From assembly GCA_001986395.2 (NCBI GenBank), contig MQVO02000025.1, positions 62,001 through 126,000 on the forward strand: DNA of 64,000 bases. The letters are read 5' to 3'. Position numbers and translations under genes: made by a program. The first letter of the stretch is position 1. Each line of letters opens with the position of its first letter. The notes beneath the pieces are model-generated. The model was given only the letters and a program-made list of their open reading frames with translations, ran no database searches and had not been told where the DNA came from. Origin of the DNA: Irpex lacteus. Taxonomy: Eukaryota; Basidiomycota; Agaricomycetes; Polyporales; Irpicaceae. Shown piece by piece: positions 12,266 to 22,518 of this stretch.

Positions 12266-14041
12266 TTAGATCGTGTTCGCCGTGTGCGGACACTTGCAGA
12301 CTTACAGGCAGAAGCAGCCGCACGAGATGCGCAACAATCTGCATCGAACGAGTCCTCAATTCAATCAGGTATGTCGAAGTATTTTTGCTCATAATTGCGT
12401 ATCTTATACTCTACGAAAGCGTCGTCTCGTTCATCCCCTCCTTCGACTGGTCCTCAAACTCCAACCTCGACCGTCACATCTTCAAGTGAAGCCTCCGCCT
12501 CTTCTTCGGCAATCGCACCCGGATCGGATGTCTCGAAAGTGTCGTGATAATCAGATAGTGCACGTGTATATATGGACTGCCATTGCCCTTGGTCAACCAT
12601 TTCTTTGATAGTGTGCTTGCTGCCCCTTCCTCTCTTAATCTCGTGTGGCTGCGTTCTTTCCAAGTATCGAAGTAATGCTCGGAATGTGAGCGTCATATCA
12701 GGATCTGTGTGCCTGGTAGTCAGATGTCCTAGCGCGAGATTCCGTTCAAAAGTCAAATGGAGGTCTCGGAAAATCTGGATGAGAGTACTCTCGTCGATGA
12801 TACGCTGGACGGTGTGATTAACTCCGGTCCCGCCATACTTTGTCTGCAGTTTCATAAGCATTGTGGTCTGTAAAATAGTATGCACAGCGACTCACCTTGG
12901 TGTAAAGGTTATTCAACTCTAGGCACCAGTCGGGTGCTCGGAAGCATCCTGGTTTTCCTGACGGGTTAATCAGGATAGTAGCGCGGATAGCCTTTCTATC
13001 AGTGGGTATCACTTGTTAGTTTGACTACCATACATAAGCAGACGGAAACAAACTTACGTTAGACCGATAGGATATTTGAAATGTACGTCCGCTAGATAGT
13101 ATAGTATATGTTTGACATATTTATGCTTTCCCGTGGCTTTGAATATCCACACCCAAGGTAAGAAACAGGACTCAACCCGAGCGATGTCTCCATAGTTCAT
13201 GGCAAAGGCTAGCTCCTCATACAATAAGAAGTACTCGTTAAGTAGGAGATTATTCTCGAACTGCTTGTCACGAGTTGCCTCCGGCTGAGATCGCATCTGG
13301 TAGAGTCCTCGGCTGCGATCAGTGTAATTCATCGCCAAGAAGTTTGCGAGCTGCCTGAGTTCACTGAAAGAGGGATTGGATGATGCAAATGACTCTAGCG
13401 TTGAATTTGCGGGGTTCCGTTTCTGTACCTCAACTCTCCAACAATCTAACCTGCGACAGATACCGGAATGTTGGATTATTTGATGCATCCTCCGGAATCC
13501 AGGCTTCGATATTACAGTGCCTGTCTCTGAAGGGCGCAGAATACTCACGTCCTTCATTAGACAAGTGTTGTCCTCACGTGCATGTGTAGGGTTGATGAAT
13601 ACCTTCCACAGTGCATCGACGCAGGCCATCTTCAGGTGGAAAAGACCAAGCACAAAGATGACGTGCTGCATACGAGCCCACGGAGTGCTTTCATCGGATC
13701 GTCGCAGAATGGCAGAATTAATCTTTTCGCCAGTGCCTAGATCACCGTAGACAAGAACAACATGGTCGGCGATGTTGGTAGAGGCTCGGCTCCCACCAGA
13801 TTCCTCAGGTGGTGCGTTCGGGTCACCAACACCTACATGACTGAGCATATGGTTGATCGCTCGCATATTTCCAACAACTTCAGAGTTATTGTCGGTAGTC
13901 GCGCGAAGGGGAATGGTGGATGTCTTGGTTATCGGGATCTGCTCGATTATCTCCGGTAATCCAATCTCTCCGCGGTACTTCTGGAATGCTTCGGGTCCGT
14001 AGTGACATAGATCATGTAGGAATTTCCACGCATTGTAACGA

Positions 14042-16390
14042 CTTGGGGGAGTAAGGCCATCAAGTGGCAAGTAACGATTCCTGATTTCTGGATGCTCTAT
14101 CAAAGTTGACACACCATAATCAATGAATATAATAGAAGAGGCCTTAAACTGACGTCAAACCTAGGGAGAGCTGGACCAAGCTACTGGACCAACATGACAA
14201 TGCAAGCAAGCAAAACATAAAGAAGAAAGCTTCAACATGATTGGATAAATCAAGAATGCAAAGGGGTGCTTCTTTGGTTGGTGAAAGACAATAATTATAG
14301 TCAAGCACGTTGAAAAGATCACTCGAGTAGAAAGAAAGAAGTATGTGGAGGTGAAATAAGGAAGAAACATATGAAGGGCAAAGGTAAAAGAAAACAAACT
14401 CAGGTAAGAAGTGGGAGAAAGGCAAGATTGCGAACAAAACAGAATTTGAAACTCATTAGCATTATATTATATTTCATGGCGATCTATGTAAAGAAAAGAA
14501 TGAAATGTCAAATCCATCATGACTGACTTCAGTTACAAAGATTCTGAGTCCATTTTCATAACTCTGAGCAAAATCTGGCCAAAAAACATATCATATGTTT
14601 TTTGACATTCACATATGTTTCTGATATATGATACCATTCTAAAGCAGTAAACAGTGAAGATAAGCACCCATATACTTCAAAAGACAGTGAGTATGTACAG
14701 TTACCCTTTTTAGTAATCATAGACAAAGCACAGTATGTCTGTGACTTATTTGAGAGGCGAAAACCGTTATTTCCATAATACAGTGGTTATTTGGATTTTA
14801 TTGAAAAAAAGTCTATAGCTACTACTTAATTGGGTTATGTTTTGATGGCATCACACATGTTGTTATTATGTCATGTTCAAGCTGCATGATACTGCAAACT
14901 TGCAAAGGAATGTTCAAACTTTCATTTTACTCCATAGATACAGTCTTTTGTGCTCATGTAAGCACTATTACGAGGAGTTCAGAGCAAGCGCCCACAAAAC
15001 GGCGCTAGTTCTGAACTCCTCGTAATAGTGCTTAGATAATTGGTACAAGATATAGGGCTTCTAATGTATTTTTCATCATAATTTTGCTGCAAGCTCATTT
15101 TGAGTCAGAAAAATGCGCAAAAATCAGCATATAATCACTGACATAGAGACAGGCCATATATGCTAGAATCATGATGCTAAAGTTCTTAACCCGTATCACT
15201 ACTGCTACCCTTATATCAAGTGGATTAAACCATGGGAAAATTCAAAAATGCGAAATATATTCAATATTGCTCAAATATCTTCTGAACCAGTGCAGCTATC
15301 GAAATTCTGAGATTAGATTCAGAATCCTGGGCAAAATCCGGTCCAGAAAACGCATATGTTTGTGTCATGTGACATCATTCCAAAGGAGTAAAACGACAAA
15401 ATAAGCGCCCAAGCGCCCAGAAAGGCGGTGAGCTCACATCATTACCCTTTTAGGCAATCTGAAGCGGAAGCAGCCATTTGATGGGCTGGAAACATTGATG
15501 TGGCCACTTTTCAGGCTTTTAATAAAATAGGAGCCCATGTACCTACCATTTTTGGGTTGTGATCTGCTTACTAGTATGATATTAGCCAATAATGGAGGTC
15601 AAATATTTTGCTTCCGCAGTTTTGGCTCTTTTTAGCTAAACTTGATTATGTACCTCCTCAGCTCAGAAGGCTGCAAGTTCCAATCCCCTCGGTGCCACTT
15701 TTTTATCTTGCTAAAACTCTATCACAACATAGTACAAAAAACATGATAAAATGATAATATAATCTGTAAATACATTAATCATTTTATTACTACTGAACAT
15801 AGGATATAGAACCAGTGACATTGAGATTGGATATGATTTGGTTGTCCACTAATGGTATGCTGTAGATCAACATGTATGAATGTAATTTTGAGTCGTAGAA
15901 ATATACAAACACGTTCAGTGATTATTTTACGCAATTTGTGGCATTTTTTGAATGTCACATGGTCAGAAATGAGCAAGTTATAAAATGTGACCCAAGGGGG
16001 AATTGAACCCGCAACCTTCTGAAGCAGCTGGTGCAAGTTGCTTGCGCACTTGGGCGCTTTGGTCTGAGTTTAGCTGAGTTTGAATCTCAAGTCCTCATCC
16101 AAAGCCATCCAGCCCATATCTTTTCTTACAGACCATATTAGTTCAGGATTATATTATCATCTGAAAGGTCTTCTCGATAGCTACAATTTGGTGTACTAAA
16201 CTTGTGAAATGAGCAAGATTTGACTTCACAATTCACAAAATACAGTTGTTGTTACACAAGTATTACTGTAGTAACAAGGATAACAAGCAGAACTCCCACG
16301 GTTTGGCAACGAAATCCGTCACTTACAAGCGCCGTAAATGCAGCACATCGTATTGAGACGATTCTACTTCGTTACACTCAGGAATCGTAA
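14042..16390 (+). mobile_element. No-TSD element, copy 3 (2349 bp, internally expanded)
   Basis: Ends CTTGGGGGAGTAAGG and CAGGAATCGTAA lie between A (14041) and T (16391) inside the DUF6589 gene, antisense to it. About 575 bp extra (about 14085-14660) lie just inside the left inverted repeat. The end of that insert (about 14540-14655) is a diverged copy of the element's own interior (compare 4795-4905), so it arose by internal duplication or nested insertion. The hairpin at 14960-15033 carries a compensatory G-C to C-G change. The minus-strand tRNA-like unit at about 15985-16060 is the best preserved, with CCCAAG/CTTGGG ends and GGTTCAATTCC. Confidence 0.75.
15623..15697 (+). other. tRNA-like sequence in copy 3
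   Basis: 75 nt from TGGCTC to GGTGCCA, followed by CTTTTTT. It is more diverged than the versions in copies 1 and 2 but keeps the same length, B-box-like core and T-run. Confidence 0.5.
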
Positions 16391-17219
16391 TCACGCGGTG
16401 TCATCGCATTTTCGTCAACCTGGTAGGTTTCCGGGTGGATACTCATGAGCTCAAGCCACGTCGGACCCGGTGGAAGCTCATTGCGAGGTATGCGAGCATT
16501 AAGCCTCGACACCTGCCACACAGCATCTGAGCATCGCATATCGATAGAGGTAACACCGCTGGCAGGTGGGATGGGAAAGAGCATCGAAGAGGTAAAGTGC
16601 TGCAATTGTGGTTCCGATGCTCTCTCGACGGTAGGCACAGAGGGTTTGAGGGTGACCTCGAGATTGTCATATACGTAAGCTGCAACTAGAGTCTGTGCAA
16701 CGTCTTGCGCGCCGGTGAGATTATGCTTGTCGAGCGAGTGTAACGACTTGTGGATCGTAGGCTGAGAGATTGAAACCCCCATATGCGCAAGGGAGTCAAC
16801 AAGTTTCTGCGGTGCGTGTGTAGCATGGAGGAATATCCCGCAGATGCTCTGCAGCCAATTTGCTTTCTGATTTCGTGCCTGCATGATTAAGCTACATACT
16901 AGAACCTTTTTCTTATCATACAGTCAGTAAAACCGTCTGAAAGACTAGAACATATTCGGACGTACACTAGTAGCTATCGCCAGCTGCCTTTTAGCCAAAG
17001 TTCTCGTGCGTCGGCTGGGCTTTCGACTATCAGATCCTGCCAATATATCCATTGTTCCATCTCCAAGGTCATTCGCTGTGGCGTCCGACATCTCCACGTC
17101 CATGTCACTCAACTCCGGATCTGACACCGCTTCAACAGTCGGATGTAACATGAACTTGTCGAGTACCTCCCATAGGTGTGGCGCCATCCCTCGCATTTCA
17201 TCTGCGAGCCCATGGACTA

Positions 17220-19886
17220 GGTTTGATTAATCATACTACCACAACGTTTCACCAGTTTAATCAATCATCTGCTGGGTAGCCGTTGATTAATCAGGTGGCA
17301 AGGAAGGGTATGGCAGGTAGGCTGTGGCTGACTAATCTGGACTGATGGGGGTGTACCAGAATGGGTAGGACCATCAAATCATGGGCTCCTATTTTACTAA
17401 AAGCTGAAAAAGCGGCCACATCAATAAAATAATGATCTCTGACCCATCAAATGACTAATAGACACATGCTTCTGCTTTAGATTGCCTAAAAGGGTAATGG
17501 AGTGCTCTCACCGCCTTCCTGGGCGCTTGGGCGCTTATTTTGTCGTTTTACTCCTTTGGGATGGTGTCACATGACACAAACATATGCATGTGTCAGAAAT
17601 AAAAAATATGTTTCTGGACCGGATTTTCTCCAGGATTCCGAATCTAATCTCAGAATCTCGATAGCTGCACTGGTACAGGAGTTATTTGAGGAAGATTGAA
17701 TATATTTCGCATTTTTGGATTTTCCCAGGCTTTGATCAGCTTGGTATAGGGTTAGTAGTGGGGGTATGGCTTAGTAACTTTAGGATCATGATTATAACAT
17801 ATATGACCTGTGTCTATTAACTTTCTGGGTCACCAGAACATCATGCAAGCTGAGAAAACATATGAACCAGACATATAACATTTTGCTTCCCTATTCATGA
17901 CATGGGGTATTATGGGGAGTTTATGGTCTCAAATAGCTTTATTCATACTGCTATGATATGTCTGTAAGGGGGTTTTATGATTGCATCAGTGTGCACTACT
18001 GTGTGAGGGATGTTCTCCTCCTCCCCTTGGTACCAAAAAATGCGCCCTATATAGGACTCTATACACATCCCCTTGCATATATATTGCTTGGAACATTTAC
18101 CCTATAGTATGAACATATATTTTGAATGATTCCAGCATTCAAACACACGTCCTTAACCCTGTCAGGATGCTCCCAAGCGAAATTCATCGAAAAATACAAT
18201 TATATTCAATTTACCCTCTCCTATGGGCCTCCTGACGTGTTTCCCGTCAGGCACAGCGCGTCAGAACGTGTCATAGTACTATATACACCCCCTTAAATAT
18301 TTGTAGGCCATTCCCTCCACCCCTCACCCTCCCATCAGCTCAGAAATGTTGAAAAATGCGCAAAACACACAAATCTGACATAGATTTGACATGTACTGCC
18401 TGCTACATAGCCTATAAATATCACAAAAAGTCATAATAGATACCTATACACCAACCTTACATGCTCCAGGAAGGATCTTTCCAGTAGCATGACATGCAGG
18501 TATGATATAGAAGGAATACAGCATCAGTGAGAAGTGAAGTCATTGCACTGTACATGCTCTTACCTTTATTTATACTTCTTAGCCTCTTTCCATATTATAG
18601 TGTCTCAAGCTATTGCTTAGGAGCCCACGTATTGTACTAGATATGTTTTAGAACCATAATAGAGTATCATGCTACTATTTGGTAGCCCTCATAATGTGTC
18701 AGAGGATGTCAAATGTCAAATATATGTTCAAAAACCTGTACAGAACGCATTTTTCAGCACTTCTGAGCTGATGAGAGGGTGAGGGGTGGAGGGAATGGCC
18801 TACAAATATTTAAGGGGGTGTATATAGTACTATGACACGTTCTGACGCGCTGTGCCTGACGGGAAACACGTCAGGAGGCCCATAGGAGAGGGTAAATTGA
18901 ATATAATTGTATTTTTCGATGAATTTCGCTTGGGAGCATCCTGACAGGGTTAAGGACGTGTGTTTGAATGCTGGAATCATTCAAAATATATGTTCATACT
19001 ATAGGGTAAATGTTCCAAGCAATATATATGCAAGGGGATGTGTATAGAGTCCTATATAGGGCGCATTTTTTGGTACCAAGGGGAGGAGGAGAACATCCCT
19101 CACACAGTAGTGCACACTGATGCAATCATAAAACCCCCTTACAGACATATCATAGCAGTATGAATAAAGCTATTTGAGACCATAAACTCCCCATAATACC
19201 CCATGTCATGAATAGGGAAGCAAAATGTTATATGTCTGGTTCATATGTTTTCTCAGCTTGCATGATGTTCTGGTGACCCAGAAAGTTAATAGACACAGGT
19301 CATATATGTTATAATCATGATCCTAAAGTTACTAAGCCATACCCCCACTACTAACCCTATACCAAGCTGATCAAAGCCTGGGAAAATCCAAAAATGCGAA
19401 ATATATTCAATCTTCCTCAAATAACTCCTGTACCAGTGCAGCTATCGAGATTCTGAGATTAGATTCGGAATCCTGGAGAAAATCCGGTCCAGAAACATAT
19501 TTTTTATTTCTGACACATGCATATGTTTGTGTCATGTGACACCATCCCAAAGGAGTAAAACGACAAAATAAGCGCCCAAGCGCCCAGGAAGGCGGTGAGA
19601 GCACTCCATTACCCTTTTAGGCAATCTAAAGCAGAAGCATGTGTCTATTAGTCATTTGATGGGTCAGAGATCATTATTTTATTGATGTGGCCGCTTTTTC
19701 AGCTTTTAGTAAAATAGGAGCCCATGATTTGATGGTCCTACCCATTCTGGTACACCCCCATCAGTCCAGATTAGTCAGCCACAGCCTACCTGCCATACCC
19801 TTCCTTGCCACCTGATTAATCAACGGCTACCCAGCAGATGATTGATTAAACTGGTGAAACGTTGTGGTAGTATGATTAATCAAACC
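17220..19886. mobile_element. 2667-bp palindromic (foldback) element at a TA site
   Basis: Two arms of about 1.14 kb (17220-18360 and 18746-19886) are reverse complements of each other, nearly base for base outside the innermost part. They surround a unique spacer of about 385 bp, with the axis at 18553. The tips are GGTTTGATTAATCA, flanked by TA on both sides (17218-17219, 19887-19888). A single TA restores the DUF6589 frame, so TA is the target duplication, as in Tc1/mariner-type insertions. GATTAATC/TTAATCA motifs recur in the first 80 bp of each arm. No transposase is seen. About 440 bp of each arm (17385-17825, 19300-19735) is a diverged copy of the interior of the no-TSD elements (4625-5070). 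Confidence 0.8.
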
Positions 19887-20105
19887 TATGCCGTGAGGTG
19901 CATCTGCCATGTCGGCGATATCGAATTCTTGAAGCTGATAAGGCTCCGCATGGCCTGCCGTGAAATGCCAGTACGTCGTCCTTACCGCGAGCGAGCGAAC
20001 TTCATCGTCGAGGACATCCCGAGCCCTTGTGACGCTCGACGCGAGCAGTCGCAGATCTGGGTGGATCGGCTGCGAGTCGTCCCGGCGGACGCTAGGAACC
20101 AGAGG

Positions 20106-20413
20106 TGTTGAGTAGATTCGGATTGCCTCTTTAGGCAGTAGCCGTGGTCCGCAGCGCTTCTAAGTGAGCCTGCGACAACGGCGAAGGAGTTCTCGAGATC
20201 GTCTCTCCCTGGCCTTCGCGAGCGAAGCTCTAGCGAAGACGTTTGGTGGGAAAAGAAGATACATTTCACTATCGTAGATGGCAGATTTAAGTACTGTACA
20301 TGAGGCGTGCATGAGGCGAGCTCATGTTAAGGTCAGATACGGAAAGAAGAAAATAAACGAAAAATTAACTAAAGAACGAGCGCCGAAGACTAAGTTACCC
20401 TACCCGGTCACAG
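20106..20413 (-). repeat. Probable 3' LTR of the gypsy element
   Basis: On the minus strand this 308-bp stretch begins TGTGACCGGGTAGGG and ends CTACTCAACA (TGT...ACA ends). It directly follows a G-rich polypurine tract, and DUF6589 coding sequence follows it. Without the partner LTR the left boundary rests on the TG...CA rule and the start of coding similarity. Confidence 0.5.
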
Positions 20414-21299
20414 AGCCCCCCAGTCTGAGGCGTGCGTACTTGCAGGGTTAGCCCTCCACGGCTTCTTCTCCGAGCTCCAGCGAGCGTTCCAACTCCCCCA
20501 GTGTGATCAGGTTCCACGAGCCCCCGAACTCGATCCTAGCGTCGTTGAGGACTGCGTCCATAGCAGGGCTGTCGAGAGGGACGAAGGAATCGCGGAGCAA
20601 TCGGCCTGGAAGGTAGTTCGCTAGCTCGGTGTCCCACTCTTCCGCTGTAAGAGGTCGATGCCTGTTCTCTCCACGACGGAGGCTGTCCACCCGATCGAGA
20701 AGAAACCGTTCCTCGTATAGCGTCCACTGGCCGTCGTGAAAGCGATGTTCGATGAGCAGCTCCGGCGAAGGAAACCAGGATCTCTCCTCCCCCGTGTATT
20801 TGCAACGGCATACGCCTAGAAGGATGTCCTTCTCCAGCCCGGACACCACGTCTCCCCAGTATCCGGGGACGTAGGACTGCTCTACACGCCGCAGTACGAG
20901 ATTCGGCGACAGCTTCAGAACCTGGCTACGCCATAGAGCTGCTCGTGGGCCGCCAAACAGCAGGGCTAGTCTCCACAGGAACCCGCCTTCGAAGAGGAAG
21001 GCGAAGGCGTGGGCTCGCGAGAGCAGAGCGTCGACCCGGCGCTCGTAGCGGGCCCATTCGAGGGGTATGTCGAGCTCGACGGAATCGATAAAGGGGACGA
21101 TGGGTAGTGTTTCATCAGAAGGGGCGTTAGCAACGTAGTCGTCCTGGCCGGCAAGTTCATCGAGGACAGCCTTAGGGTAAAGAAGGTGGAAGGTCCAGCC
21201 CCTCAGTAAGGCCTCTCCCAGGATGTCGCCCACGTCGGTGACGCGCCACTTCGCGGCCCATAGCATCATTCGTAGCTCCGACAGAGTCTCCGCGACGAG

Positions 21300-22518
21300 T
21301 TACGATTTCTGAGTGTAACGAAGATAATCGTCTTCAGTTCGGTCAGGATCTGCCAGGTTTTGTCAGTAACGCGACCTGCTGTCAATGCGTGGGAATGTGC
21401 CTTCTGTTACTGAGTAACAAGTTCCATTAGAAACATTTGTAGTTGGGCGCTTTTTTATGGGAATCAGTATTTGATGTATAGAGAGCCCAAAACTTAATCA
21501 TTTGATACGATTGTTGGACCAGATTATAGCTACTGAGTAGGCCTACCGGATGGTTAAACTACCATGAGGTAATCTCATCTATGAGGAAAGATATGAGCTG
21601 GATGGTATTGGATGAGGACTTGAGATTCAAACCCAGCCAAACTCCGACGGAAGCGCCCAAGTGCGCAAGCAACTCGCACCAACTGCTTCAGAAGGTTGTG
21701 GGTTCAACTCCCCCTTGGGTCATATTCTTAAAGTTGCTCACTTTTGATCATGTAGTGTCCAAAAAATACTGTAAAATAGGGGAAATAATCTATTGACATG
21801 GGTGTACGTTCAATATAATTTATTATTATGTATATATGTTTCAATTCACGATATATGGTTAGGCATAGTAAAATAGTAGCTGACCTGAGTGTCATCATAT
21901 TATGCGCCATATTAAGTGATATAAAAATCACAAATGTGGCAATGGATTATTTCCACATTTAATGGTATTTTATGAAGCATTATAGGATAAAAGAATGGGT
22001 GAAACAAAAAAGTGGCCTGTGAGGGATTGGAACTCGCAACCTTCTGAAGATGTATGTAATCATGCTTAGCCAATCTAGGCAAAGTTAGCGGAAGCAAAAT
22101 ATTTGAGGTAGCTAGATTGGTCAATACTGTTTAGTAAGCAATCTAAAGCTTAAACAAGTGGCTAAATCGTATAAATCATATAATTTTGTCAATGAACTGG
22201 TTCCTGGAGGACGCTATGCTCAATAATCACATGCTTTCTTTCGGATAGCTCAAAAGAGCAGTGGCATAGACTCACCGCTTCTTTGGGCGCTTATTTTGCT
22301 TTTTTGCTATTTCCAGATGATGTTACATGACACGGTTATGTGCAAGTGTCAAAAATGAAAATATGATTTCTGGACCAGATTTTGCTCAAGATTTGTAGTG
22401 GTTCTTATATTTCTCTATTAAGCTTCTATCTCAACGAGCGCCTTTTTAACCGTCTCAAAGTGTTTCAAAAGCCACTCAGAAATCGTTACCTGCCACTTGA
22501 TGGCCACACTCCCACAAG
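21300..22518 (-). mobile_element. No-TSD element, copy 4 (1219 bp, deleted version)
   Basis: On the minus strand it runs from CTTGTGGGAGTGTGGCC to CAGAAATCGTAA, the family termini. It is inserted A|C in the gypsy 3' ORF, in sense. It is shorter and more diverged than the others: the long hairpin is missing, but both tRNA-like parts persist (about 21665-21721 on plus, 22013-22083 on minus). Confidence 0.7.
22013..22083 (-). other. tRNA-like sequence in copy 4
   Basis: On the minus strand TTTGCCTAGATTGGCTAAG opens the unit (A-box-like), and GAGTTCCAATCC (B-box-like), AGGCCA and a T6 run close it. GCCT/AGGC can pair as part of an acceptor stem. It is the most tRNA-like member on this side of the element family. 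Confidence 0.5.

Larger units (their letters stand above)
7980..12547 (+). pseudogene. RecQ-like DEAH helicase with C-terminal Zn knuckle, interrupted
   Basis: Superfamily 2 helicase of the RecQ-like kind expanded in Agaricomycetes. Exons are 7980-8327, 8379-9005, 9065-9587, 9639-10193 and 10242-10471, then element copy 2, then 12266-12368 and a last exon to 12547. Motifs are GTGGGKT (I, about 8151), DEAH (II, about 8506), SAT (III, about 8608), DSFGMGIDIPDI (V, across an intron) and QRFGRGARG (VI, about 9135). A coiled, basic-acidic linker follows, then a Cys-rich block (CDPTKAEGCTRC) and CSACGELGHIRSNKKCP, a CCHC-like knuckle. The element lies after ...LAQTTP, and host codons resume in frame (LDRVRRVR). 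All helicase motifs precede the insertion, so a truncated protein could still be active. The last 94 bp overlap the 3' end of the DUF6589 gene on the other strand. Confidence 0.8.
12454..20105 (-). pseudogene. DUF6589 protein, split by two insertions and 5'-truncated
   Basis: A family of unknown function frequent in agaricomycete genomes, often in mobile contexts. Minus-strand pieces are 20105-19887 (...VRSLAVRTTYWHF, LQEFDIADM), [palindrome 19886-17220], 17219-16968 (APHLWEVLDKFML), 16898-16391 (NQKANWLQSICGIFLHA, AYVYDNLEV), [element 16390-14042], 14041-13059 (NAWKFLHDLCHYGP, LVYGDLGTGEKI, HVIFVLGLFHLKMACVDAL, KPGFRRMHQII), 12995-12896 and 12867-12454. Removing the element gives TPRDRYNAWKFL, matching the family's RDRFNAWKFL-type block. 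Removing the palindrome with one TA gives APHGIVHGLADEM in frame. The 5' coding part is missing where a gypsy LTR begins. The last intron would be only 28 nt, which is unusually short. The two large insertions make a normal product unlikely. Confidence 0.75.

Noticed and set aside
17502..19604. Two identical 65-aa ORFs in opposite directions (MLSPPSWALGRLF...).
   Set aside because: They are the two arms of the palindrome. Versions in the no-TSD elements are broken, so they are chance frames.
17220..19886. The palindrome as an assembly artefact.
   Set aside because: TA on both sides, restoration of the DUF6589 frame with one TA, and a unique spacer fit a real insertion better. Long reads would still decide.
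19982..20269. 95-aa minus-strand ORF next to the gypsy LTR.
   Set aside because: It runs through the LTR and then out of frame over the DUF6589 exon. The other frame carries the family motifs.
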